A DNA stretch of 6,864 bases. It comes from Thermoleophilaceae bacterium. Its GTDB lineage: Bacteria > Actinomycetota > Thermoleophilia > Solirubrobacterales > Thermoleophilaceae. This document shows, piece after piece, positions 1 through 5,654 of this stretch (positions are counted from its first letter, which is position 1; each line of letters begins with the position of its first letter). The DNA is taken from the NCBI GenBank assembly GCA_013696905.1, contig JACCXP010000164.1:1-6864 (forward strand), given 5' to 3'. The notes under the pieces were generated by a model. The model was not told the origin of the DNA and did no database searches. It was given only the letters and a program-made list of their open reading frames with translations. A program made the translations under genes and the position numbers.

Positions 1-398
1 ACGCGTTCGACCGCGGCGCCCGCGGCCCTCGCTGCCGCGTCGAGGTCGATCGTCTGGTTGACGCGCTGACCGCGCGCCGTCTCACCCGCGACGAGCAGCA
101 GCGGCTGGCGCTCCTTGACCGCCTGGGTCAGCGCGGTCAGCGTGTTGGTGAAGCCGGGGCCCTGGTGCACGGTGGCGATCGCGAGGCCGCGCGTGACGTG
201 CGCGTAGGCGTGCGCGGCAGAGACCGCCGCCGCCTCGTGGCGCGTCCAGACGAAGCGCCCGCCGTGGTCGCGCACGAAGTGGTCGGCGAGCTTGAAGTTG
301 CCGCTCCCGAGCAGGCCGAACAGCGTGCCGTGACCGAGACGCGCCAGCGTCCCGGCCACCACCTCGTAGACCGGGGCCCGATCGCCCGCGACGGTCAG
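1..398 (-). CDS. Thiamine-diphosphate-dependent enzyme, N-terminal fragment (cut by window edge)
   Basis: This is the N-terminal pyrimidine-binding domain of a ThDP enzyme of the acetolactate synthase / benzoylformate decarboxylase superfamily; only 132 residues lie in the window. Visible landmarks are FGLLGSGN (27-34), the RHEAAA segment with the glutamate that activates ThDP (E55), and VHQGPGFTNTLTAL (77-90). His78 sits where benzoylformate decarboxylase has its catalytic His70, and Ser32 aligns with its Ser26, whereas acetolactate synthases usually have Ser, Thr or Cys at the His position. A decarboxylase or lyase acting on an aromatic 2-oxo acid is therefore possible but unproven. There is no ATG. 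The best start is CTG at 398-396, overlapping the upstream stop as CTGA with GGGAG just before it; this gives a family-like N-terminus (TVAGDRAPVYEVV). GTG at 362 or 359 would cut into the first helix. It is the last visible gene of the P450 operon. The family call is firm; the substrate is unknown. Confidence 0.8.
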   Translation of the reverse strand, partial: MTVAGDRAPVYEVVAGTLARLGHGTLFGLLGSGNFKLADHFVRDHGGRFVWTRHEAAAVSAAHAYAHVTRGLAIATVHQGPGFTNTLTALTQAVKERQPLLLVAGETARGQRVNQTIDLDAAARAAGAAVER

Positions 399-1414
399 GA
401 GGCTCCCTGCCAGATCAGCTCGTCGAGCGGCGGTGCCTTCTCGATCACCTTGTACTGCACGGCGTAGTCGATCAGCTCCTGCAGCTGATCGCGGTCGATC
501 TCGGTCGGCCACTGCGGCAGGCGGATCTTCTTGGCGACGTCCGGCGGGATCTGCGAGAACTGCGGGATCGTCGCGCGCGCCTCGTCGGGGTTCTCGGTCG
601 CGTAGTCGCTGCTCTTGTTCATCGCCCGGGCGAAGCGCTTGACGACGTCCTCGTTCTCGCCGAGGTACTGCTCCGTCGTCGCATAGGTGCCGTTCGGAAA
701 CAGCTTGCCGAGCGTCGTCAGCGGCGCCTCGACTTCACGGCCGCCCTTCCCGAGGACCGACGTCAGGAACGGCTCGGGAGCCCAGATGACGTCGACCCGC
801 TCCTTCTCGAGCGCGGCGGGCATCTCCGGGAACGGCACCTCGAGCAGCTTGATCGAGTTCGGGTCGACCCCCCTCTTATCGAGCGCGGCCTTGATCACGA
901 CCTCGCCGACGCCCTTGAGCGCGTTGACCGCGATCGTCTTGTCCTCGAGGTCCTTGGCGTCGCGGATCGGGCTGTCCTCGGTGACCATCAGCTGGGTCCA
1001 TTCCTTCTCGGCCGTCTTGGCGCCGTTGTCGGCGTTGGCGATCAGCTTGAGCGGCAGGCCCTGGCCCCGAGCGGAGGCCGCCGGCACGTATCCGAGGAAG
1101 GCGAACTGGAGATCGCCCGACACCATCGCGGTCACGATCTCGTTGCCACTCTGCGCGGGGGCCGGCTCGATCTCGAGCTTCTCCTCGCGAAAGAAGCCCT
1201 TCTCGATTCCGAGGTAGAGCGGCGCGACGTTCGAGATCGGCAGCACGCCGACCTTGACCTTCGTCTGCTCCGACCCGCCTCCGCCGCCGCCCGACTTGTC
1301 GTCGCCGCCACAGCCCGCGACCGCGAGCGCCGCCGACGTAAGCGCCGCCAGCAGGACATGCAGCCGCTGCGGCCCTGGCCTGCCCCGCACATCTCGCTTG
1401 AGCACGAGCCTCAC
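395..1414 (-). CDS. ABC transporter substrate-binding lipoprotein, NitT/TauT (NMT1/SsuA-like) family
   Basis: This is a periplasmic-type solute receptor tethered to the membrane by a lipid, 339 residues from the chosen GTG start. A signal peptide (basic residues K6, R7, R10, R12, R17, then a hydrophobic stretch 20-33) ends in the lipobox VAGC with the lipidated cysteine at C35, followed by a Gly-rich linker. The mature domain opens KVKVGVLPISNVAPLYLGIEKG, broken here as KVKVGVLPIS then NVAPLYLGIEKG, typical of NitT/TauT binding proteins; PFPEMPAALEKERVDVIWAPE is the matching hinge region in part two. GTG at 1414 is preferred over ATG at 1456 because AGGGAGGAG lies 3-5 nt upstream and the signal peptide then starts cleanly. 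It is transcribed after the ferredoxin reductase across a 77-bp gap. No permease or ATPase gene is in view. Uptake of an aromatic acid substrate of the P450 is inferred from context only. Confidence 0.9.
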   Translation of the reverse strand: MRLVLKRDVRGRPGPQRLHVLLAALTSAALAVAGCGGDDKSGGGGGGSEQTKVKVGVLPISNVAPLYLGIEKGFFREEKLEIEPAPAQSGNEIVTAMVSGDLQFAFLGYVPAASARGQGLPLKLIANADNGAKTAEKEWTQLMVTEDSPIRDAKDLEDKTIAVNALKGVGEVVIKAALDKRGVDPNSIKLLEVPFPEMPAALEKERVDVIWAPEPFLTSVLGKGGREVEAPLTTLGKLFPNGTYATTEQYLGENEDVVKRFARAMNKSSDYATENPDEARATIPQFSQIPPDVAKKIRLPQWPTEIDRDQLQELIDYAVQYKVIEKAPPLDELIWQGAS

Positions 1415-1417
1415 GTT

Positions 1418-1426
1418 CTCCTCCCT
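1418..1426 (-). promoter_or_regulatory. Ribosome binding site deciding the GTG start of the binding-protein gene
   Basis: AGGGAGGAG lies three bases before GTG at 1414 (five bases counted from GGAGG). It is a near-perfect Shine-Dalgarno match and rules in favour of GTG over the ATG 42 bases upstream, which has no such sequence. The P450 gene has a similar leader, GGGAGGAG. Confidence 0.8.
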
Positions 1427-1431
1427 CGACG

Positions 1432-1456
1432 ATGCGAACGCCGGGCAGCGTCGCAT
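1432..1456 (-). promoter_or_regulatory. Bulged inverted repeat (hairpin) upstream of the binding-protein gene
   Basis: ATGCGA (1432-1437) and TCGCAT (1451-1456) are perfect inverted repeats. Inside them CGC (1439-1441) pairs with GCG (1448-1450), leaving a single bulged A at 1438 and a six-base loop. The nine-pair stem sits immediately 5' of the Shine-Dalgarno of the binding-protein gene, inside the only sizeable gap of the minus-strand operon. It could be an operator for an internal promoter, an mRNA processing or stabilising element, or chance in GC-rich DNA. There is no U-tract after it, so it is not an intrinsic terminator. Confidence 0.45.
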
Positions 1457-1472
1457 TCCGCCGCGGAACTGT

Positions 1473-1489
1473 AAAGCCGGTCGCCGGCC
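1473..1489 (-). terminator. Weak hairpin plus short T-run after the reductase gene
   Basis: On the minus strand GCCGG-CGA-CCGGC forms a five-pair stem (six with a G-U pair) only a few bases after the reductase stop at 1492, and is followed by just three T residues. As a terminator it is weak and would at most attenuate transcription into the binding-protein gene. Short GC-rich dyads are common by chance at this base composition. Confidence 0.22.
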
Positions 1490-1491
1490 GC

Positions 1492-2733
1492 CTATGCGAC
1501 CGGGTCGGGCTGCCCGGCGGCGGCGAGGGCCTTGAGGTCAGACGCCGGGTCGGCTGCCTGCTCGCGGCTGAGCGTCGTCCGCCCGGCGAGCAGCTTGCGC
1601 GCGGCGAGATGGTCCCTCGGCGCGTTGACGGACTCGACTCCGAGCAGGTCGTCGCCGCGGAAGCAGAACACCGAGAACGCGCCCGCTGAGCGGTCCCCAC
1701 GCACGACGGCCTCGTCGTGGCCTGCGACGAGCCCCGCGATCTGGACCCTGCAGCTGTGCTGGTTGGTCCAGAACCACGGCGTTGCGTCGTAGGGGATCGA
1801 GCTGCCGAGGATGCCGGCCGCGGCGGTGCGGGCGTGATCGGCGGCGTTCTGCACGGACTCGAGGCGCACGCGAGCGCCGCCGTTCGGCAGCGGGAACGCG
1901 GCGCAGTCGCCGATCGCCCAGATCGCGGGGTCCTCGGTGCGCAGGTGCTCGTCGACGACGATCCCGTTCTCGAGCCGGAGGCCGGCGGCATCGGCGAGCT
2001 CGACGTCGGGGACGATGCCGACCGCGACGACGACGAGGTCGGCCTCGACCCGCGAGCCGTCCTTGAGCTCCACGCCCGCGACGCGCCCGTCGCCGTCGTC
2101 GAGCAACGCGGCGACGCGCCCCCCGAGCATGACGGCGGTGCCGTGCTGCTCGTGCACGCCCGTGACGTGGGCCGCCATCAGCGGGGAGACGACGCGCGCC
2201 ATCGTCCGCTCGAGCGCCTCGATCACCGTCACGCGCGCGCCGTGCTGGTTGGCGGCCGCGGCGACCTCGAGGCCGATGAAGCCGCCGCCGATCACGGCGA
2301 CCGACCGCGCTGCGCCGAGCCGCTCGGCGAGGGCCTTTGCTTCGGTCAGCGAGCGCAGCGCGAGCACCCCGTCGAGGTCGGTCCCCGGCACCGCAAGCTC
2401 GCGGTTGCGCGCGCCCGTCGCGATCACGAGCTGCTTGTATGGGAGGCGCGTGCCCGACGCCAGGTCGACGTGGCGGGCCCCGCGGTCGATCCCGGTCACG
2501 GGGTCGCCGGCGCGCAGCCCGATCCCCTTCTTTTCGTAGAAGGCGGCGGGGCGGAAAGCGACCGCCTCTGCCGTCGTCTCGCCGTGCAGCAGGTCCTTGG
2601 AGAGCGGCGGGCGCTGGTAGGGCAGCCCGAGCTCGCCCGCGACGAGGGTGATTGCGCCCTCATAGCCGCGTTGGCGTAGCGTCGCCGCGCCCTGGAACCC
2701 GGCGTGCCCGGCGCCGACGATGACCGTGGTCAT
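1492..2733 (-). CDS. NAD(P)H:[2Fe-2S] ferredoxin reductase (FAD), P450 electron-transfer component
   Basis: A 413-residue FAD pyridine-nucleotide oxidoreductase of the putidaredoxin reductase / palustrisredoxin reductase type. It takes electrons from NADH and reduces the ferredoxin that serves the P450. Seen in order: the FAD-binding GAGHAG (7-12), PYQRPPLSK (38-46), ATGAR (105-109), the nucleotide-binding GGGFIGLE (149-156), an acidic residue E172 after the second strand of that Rossmann fold (usual for NADH rather than NADPH), GDCA (275-278) contacting FAD, and FWTNQ (321-325), a family hallmark. Length is normal for the family. The start is ATG at 2733, because the FAD motif begins within seven residues and GAGGAG precedes it; a longer open frame upstream merely overlaps the ferredoxin gene. 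Its ATG overlaps the ferredoxin stop as ATGA, implying translational coupling. Cytosolic. Confidence 0.93.
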   Translation of the reverse strand: MTTVIVGAGHAGFQGAATLRQRGYEGAITLVAGELGLPYQRPPLSKDLLHGETTAEAVAFRPAAFYEKKGIGLRAGDPVTGIDRGARHVDLASGTRLPYKQLVIATGARNRELAVPGTDLDGVLALRSLTEAKALAERLGAARSVAVIGGGFIGLEVAAAANQHGARVTVIEALERTMARVVSPLMAAHVTGVHEQHGTAVMLGGRVAALLDDGDGRVAGVELKDGSRVEADLVVVAVGIVPDVELADAAGLRLENGIVVDEHLRTEDPAIWAIGDCAAFPLPNGGARVRLESVQNAADHARTAAAGILGSSIPYDATPWFWTNQHSCRVQIAGLVAGHDEAVVRGDRSAGAFSVFCFRGDDLLGVESVNAPRDHLAARKLLAGRTTLSREQAADPASDLKALAAAGQPDPVA

Positions 2734-3053
2734 TCCTGCTCCTCGGGTAGCTGCACGACCAGGCCCTCGAGCTCGTCGCTTACCTTGATCTGGCACGAGA
2801 GCCGGCTGGCGGCTGTGCGCTCGCTCGCCGTCGACTCGAGCAGCTCGTCCTCGACCTCGCTGCGCTCGGGCAGCCGCTCGATCCACGCCTCGTCGACGTA
2901 GACGTGGCAGGTCGCGCACATCGCGTTACCGCCGCACTCGGCCACGATCCCGTCGATGCCGTTCTCGAGCGCGCCGTCCTTGAGCGTCGTGCCGACCGCG
3001 AGCTCGACCTGCTCGCGCGCCCCATCGGCGCTCACGTAGGTGACCGCGGGCAC
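2730..3053 (-). CDS. [2Fe-2S] ferredoxin, adrenodoxin/putidaredoxin type, P450 redox partner
   Basis: A 107-residue ferredoxin that shuttles single electrons from the reductase encoded downstream to the P450 encoded upstream. The cluster ligands are C40, C46, C49 and C87 (C-X5-C-X2-C-X37-C), the spacing of the adrenodoxin/putidaredoxin/palustrisredoxin class rather than of plant ferredoxins. ECGGNAMCATCHVYVDEAW (39-57) and RLSCQIKV (84-91) are typical surroundings of the ligands, and the length is that of putidaredoxin. The start is GTG at 3053; starting later would remove the first beta strand. I see no good Shine-Dalgarno there, but the P450 stop lies only four bases upstream, so translation probably depends on ribosomes finishing the P450. 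Its stop overlaps the reductase start. Confidence 0.95.
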   Translation of the reverse strand: MPAVTYVSADGAREQVELAVGTTLKDGALENGIDGIVAECGGNAMCATCHVYVDEAWIERLPERSEVEDELLESTASERTAASRLSCQIKVSDELEGLVVQLPEEQE

Positions 3054-3057
3054 GGTC

Positions 3058-4266
3058 TCAGGCGCTTGCTGGGTGAACGCGCACGGGCAGGCTCGCGAGC
3101 CCGCGCAGGGTGTTGTTGAGCTTCAGCTCGGGCTCGCCGTCGAGCTCGATCGCCTCGACGCGCCGGGCGAGCGCGCCGATCAGGACGTCGGCCTCGAGGC
3201 GCGCGAGCATCTGGCCGACGCAGGCGTGGATGCCCGAGCCGAAGCCGACGTGGCCACTCGCCCGGCGCTCGACGTCGAAGCGGTCGGGCTCCTCCCAGTG
3301 GCGCGGGTCGCGGTTGGCCGCCGCGAGGAACAGGAGCACCTTCTCGCCCTCCGGGAGGGTGACGCCCTCGACCTCGACCGCACGCGTCGTCGTGCGAAAG
3401 AAGGTCTGCACGGGCGACTCGAAGCGCACGACCTCCTCGAATGCGGCTCGCGCGCGGCTCGGATCGGCGTGCACCGCGGCCCACTGGTCGGGATGGGTGG
3501 CGAAGCAGTAGATCGCGTTGCCGAGACCGTGCACGGTCGTGTCGACGCCGGCCGAGAGCAGCGAGCGCACGAGCAGCGCGGCCTCGTCGGGTCCCATCTC
3601 GTGTCGCGGCGCGTGCTCGTAGATGTCGGCACCCAGCCCGCCGTCGCGCAGGTTCTCGCGCAGGCACATCTCGGCGATCCACTCGCGCACCTCGTCCTGG
3701 CCCTTGGCCGACTCCCTGAAGATCTCGTTCTGGGGACCGAACGCGTTGAAGACCATGTTGCCGTAGGCCATCAGGTTCTCGCGCCCCTTGTCGGGAACGC
3801 CGACGGCGTCCGGGAAGACCTTCGTCGGAAACGCTTCTGCGAACTCGTCGACGGCGTCGAAGCGGCCTTGGTCGACGACGCGCTCGACGAGCGCGTGGGC
3901 CTCGCGCTCGAAGGCCTCGCGCAGGCTGCGCACGCGCTTCGGCGAGAGCACTCCGGTGATCGTCCGGCGGGCGCGCGAGTGCTCGGGCGGGTCGGCCTCG
4001 AGCAGCAGGCTCGGGGGGCGGAACGGCTTCTCCTTGGTGAAGTCGGCGAGGCCGACGCCGGCGGCTGAGCGAAACGTCTCCGGGTCGTTGAGCGCCGCGT
4101 GGACCTGCTCGTGGCGCGCCATCGCCCAGATCCCGTAGCGCTCGAGCCGGACCACCGGGCCGGCGTCGCGCAGCTCCCGATGCGGGGGATAGGGGTCGTT
4201 CAGGAATCTCTCGGAGAACGGGTCGAGGCGGGAGACGGGCGCGTCGCTCGTGATCGTTGCCGACAT
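3058..4266 (-). CDS. Cytochrome P450, CYP199-like para-methoxybenzoate O-demethylase (predicted)
   Basis: A soluble 402-residue bacterial P450. General signatures: the I-helix AGVDTT (239-244) with acid-alcohol pair D242/T243, ExxR (E278, R281), and the haem loop FGSGIHACVG (342-351) with axial C349. It strongly resembles CYP199A enzymes, which oxidatively O-demethylate 4-methoxybenzoate to 4-hydroxybenzoate plus formaldehyde. From memory of CYP199A4, the substrate-contact residues are R92, S95, F182, F185, R243, S244, S247 and F298; the equivalents here are R83, S86, F173, F176, R234, S235, S238 and F289, all identical and all at a constant offset of nine, as are the catalytic pair and the cysteine. 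Shared blocks include GVGLADFTKEKP, VFNAFGP and FESPVQTFFRTTTR. ATG at 4266 follows GGGAGGAG by four bases. It heads an operon with its ferredoxin and reductase. Substrates with other para groups, such as veratrate, are possible. Confidence 0.93.
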   Translation of the reverse strand: MSATITSDAPVSRLDPFSERFLNDPYPPHRELRDAGPVVRLERYGIWAMARHEQVHAALNDPETFRSAAGVGLADFTKEKPFRPPSLLLEADPPEHSRARRTITGVLSPKRVRSLREAFEREAHALVERVVDQGRFDAVDEFAEAFPTKVFPDAVGVPDKGRENLMAYGNMVFNAFGPQNEIFRESAKGQDEVREWIAEMCLRENLRDGGLGADIYEHAPRHEMGPDEAALLVRSLLSAGVDTTVHGLGNAIYCFATHPDQWAAVHADPSRARAAFEEVVRFESPVQTFFRTTTRAVEVEGVTLPEGEKVLLFLAAANRDPRHWEEPDRFDVERRASGHVGFGSGIHACVGQMLARLEADVLIGALARRVEAIELDGEPELKLNNTLRGLASLPVRVHPASA

Positions 4267-4296
4267 CTCACTCCTCCCGGTCCGCGGCGTTGGGAG

Positions 4297-4316
4297 GTTC
4301 GCAGATCGGCTCGAAC
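4297..4316. promoter_or_regulatory. Candidate operator in the divergent control region (GTTCG-N10-CGAAC)
   Basis: A perfect five-base inverted repeat with a ten-base spacer lies in the 73-bp gap between the two divergent units. Its size suits a dimeric repressor or activator of the MarR, TetR or IclR kind. It lies just upstream of the plus-strand -10-like box and would fall near the start of a minus-strand transcript, so one protein could control both directions. No regulator gene is visible in the window. The arms are short and the call is tentative. Confidence 0.3.
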
Positions 4317-4327
4317 ACCGCAGCGGC

Positions 4328-4333
4328 TATAAA
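4328..4333 (+). promoter_or_regulatory. -10-like box TATAAA of the plus-strand unit
   Basis: TATAAA matches the TATAAT consensus at five of six positions and is a conspicuous AT island in GC-rich DNA. It ends six bases before ATG at 4340, so transcription would begin at or next to that A and give a leaderless mRNA, as is common in actinobacteria. No convincing -35 is seen. On the opposite strand the same island reads TATAGC and could be a poor -10 for the P450 operon, about 60 bases before its ATG. Confidence 0.4.
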
Positions 4334-4339
4334 GGCGCA

Positions 4340-4530
4340 ATGACGACGGTTGGCCTGCAGCAGCAGCGGCTGCTGATCGGCGGCGAGTGGACGGGCGCGT
4401 CGATCGGCACGGCGTTCGAGCGCACCGACCCGCTGATGGAGCGCGCGCCGCAGGTCGCGACGACGATGACGGAGTTCACCGAGCTGGCTGGATGACCGTC
4501 CAGCAGAGCCCGCGGCACTACCCGATCTGA
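4340..4530 (+). pseudogene. Aldehyde dehydrogenase remnant: both ends kept, centre deleted, frameshifted
   Basis: The first about 32 codons read as a normal aldehyde dehydrogenase N-terminus (LLIGGEW at residues 11-17, AFERTDPL at 25-32). The last about 18 codons read as the C-terminus typical of aromatic aldehyde dehydrogenases: EFTEL (4472-4486), then in the next frame WMTVQQSPRHYPI (4489-4527) and TGA (4528-4530). The roughly 420 residues between, including the catalytic Cys and Glu and the NAD site, are absent; the junction lies about 4436-4471. One base is also missing between EFTEL and W, where relatives have EFTELRW, so the present frame stops at 4495 after 51 residues. The enzyme, perhaps once oxidising an aromatic aldehyde such as anisaldehyde or vanillin to the acid, is certainly dead. 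The old stop overlaps the next ATG as TGATG. An assembly error is the main alternative to true deletion. Confidence 0.82.
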
Positions 4531-5654
4531 TGCCGTCAAGGGACAAGCCGCCCTTCCGCGCCGATCACGTCGGCAGCCTGCTGCGCCCGCCCGAGCTGCT
4601 GCAGGCACGCGAGGACTTCGCCGAGGAGCGGATCGACGCCGACGAGCTGCGCGGGATCGAGGACGCGGCCATCCGCGACGTCGTCGCGCTCCAGCAGGCC
4701 GTCGGCTTGAGCTCGGTCACCGACGGGGAGTTCCGCCGCGCGTCGTGGCACATGGACTTCATCTACCAGCTAGACGGCATCTCGAAGGTGATGGACGAGA
4801 CGCTGCACGTCGAGTTCCGCAACGAGCAGGGAACGCTCGAGTTCGCGCCGCCGTCGCTCCACGTCGACGCGCGGATCGGGCTCTCGACGACGATCTTCGG
4901 AGAGGCGTTCGAGTTCCTCCGGGCCGAGGCGTCCGCGGGCCAGACGCCCAAGCTGACGATCCCCTCGCCGAGCATGGTCCACTACCGCGGCGGCCGGGCG
5001 TCGGTCGACGAGGCCGTCTACCCGGACCTGGAGGGCTTCTGGGCCGACCTGACCGCCGCCTACGCGGAAGAGGTGCGCCGCCTCGGCGAGCTCGGCTGCA
5101 CCTACCTCCAGTTCGACGACACGAGCCTCGCCTACCTCAACGACCCCAAGCAGCGCGAGCACGTGCGCGAGATCGGGGGCGACGCCGAGCATCAGCACGA
5201 GACCTACATCCGCCACATCAACGAGGCGCTCGCGCGACGTCCCGAGGGCATGGCCGTGACGACCCACATGTGCCGGGGCAACTTCCGCTCCTCGTGGGTC
5301 GCCGAGGGCGGCTACGACTTCGTCGCCGAGGCGCTCTTCAACCAGCTCGAGGTCGACGGCTTCTTCATGGAGTGGGACGACGCGCGCTCGGGCGGCTTCG
5401 AGCCGCTGCGCTTCGTCCCGAAGGGCAAGCTCGTCGTGCTCGGGCTCGTGACGACCAAGCGCGGCGAGCTCGAGGACAAGGACATGCTCAAGCGGCGCAT
5501 CGAGGAGGCCTCGCGCTACGTCGACCTCGACCAGCTGTGCCTGTCGCCCCAGTGCGGGTTCTCCTCGACCGTCGAGGGCAACGCGCTCAGCCAGGAGCAG
5601 CAGGCCGACAAGCTGCGGATGATCGTCGAGACCGCCGAGGAGGTCTGGGGCTAG
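4530..5654 (+). CDS. MetE-like (cobalamin-independent methionine synthase family) zinc methyltransferase, single-domain
   Basis: A 374-residue protein matching only the C-terminal catalytic barrel of MetE, in the YxjG/YxjH-like group; full MetE is about twice as long. The zinc ligands of the family are all present: H246 and C248 in THMCRGN, E281 in FFMEWDD, and C342 in LSPQCGFSS. FRADHVGSLLRP (9-20), VTDGEFRR (63-70) and LQFDDTSL (193-200) are further family blocks. Members move a methyl group to a thiol such as homocysteine; the donor varies and the relative EaCoMT instead joins epoxides to coenzyme M, so the substrate here is open. ATG at 4530 has no clear Shine-Dalgarno and overlaps the stop of the ruined aldehyde dehydrogenase as TGATG, so it was probably translated by coupling. 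Its stop shares CTAG with that of pobA. A role in the one-carbon economy of O-demethylation is only inference. Confidence 0.88.
   Translation: MPSRDKPPFRADHVGSLLRPPELLQAREDFAEERIDADELRGIEDAAIRDVVALQQAVGLSSVTDGEFRRASWHMDFIYQLDGISKVMDETLHVEFRNEQGTLEFAPPSLHVDARIGLSTTIFGEAFEFLRAEASAGQTPKLTIPSPSMVHYRGGRASVDEAVYPDLEGFWADLTAAYAEEVRRLGELGCTYLQFDDTSLAYLNDPKQREHVREIGGDAEHQHETYIRHINEALARRPEGMAVTTHMCRGNFRSSWVAEGGYDFVAEALFNQLEVDGFFMEWDDARSGGFEPLRFVPKGKLVVLGLVTTKRGELEDKDMLKRRIEEASRYVDLDQLCLSPQCGFSSTVEGNALSQEQQADKLRMIVETAEEVWG

Noticed and set aside
1268..1294. GCC/CCG-rich repeat tract in the binding-protein gene
   Set aside because: It encodes the Gly-rich linker after the lipidated cysteine, a normal feature of such lipoproteins, not a regulatory repeat.
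1415..1456. ATG at 1456 as the start of the binding protein (14 residues longer)
   Set aside because: It would begin inside the hairpin with no ribosome binding site and would put a non-signal stretch before the signal peptide; GTG at 1414 has an excellent site.
876..1991. Minus-strand open frame of 371 codons spanning the reductase/binding-protein junction
   Set aside because: Arg/Ser/Ala-rich shadow frame that covers a gap and parts of two real genes.
1717..2679. Plus-strand open frame of 320 codons opposite the ferredoxin reductase gene
   Set aside because: Low-complexity, Arg/Asp/Ala-rich translation with no family signature; it is a shadow of the reductase.
2734..2919. Extended start of the ferredoxin reductase at 2919
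   Set aside because: The extra 62 residues overlap the ferredoxin in another frame, and the FAD motif normally sits at the N-terminus, as it does from ATG 2733.
3040..4068. Plus-strand open frame of 342 codons opposite the P450 gene
   Set aside because: Long antisense frames are expected opposite GC-rich genes with biased third positions; its translation has no recognisable domain while the minus strand has all P450 motifs.
4250..4339. Upstream start at 4250 for the small plus-strand frame
   Set aside because: It would overlap the P450 start and cross the promoter; homology to aldehyde dehydrogenase begins at 4340.
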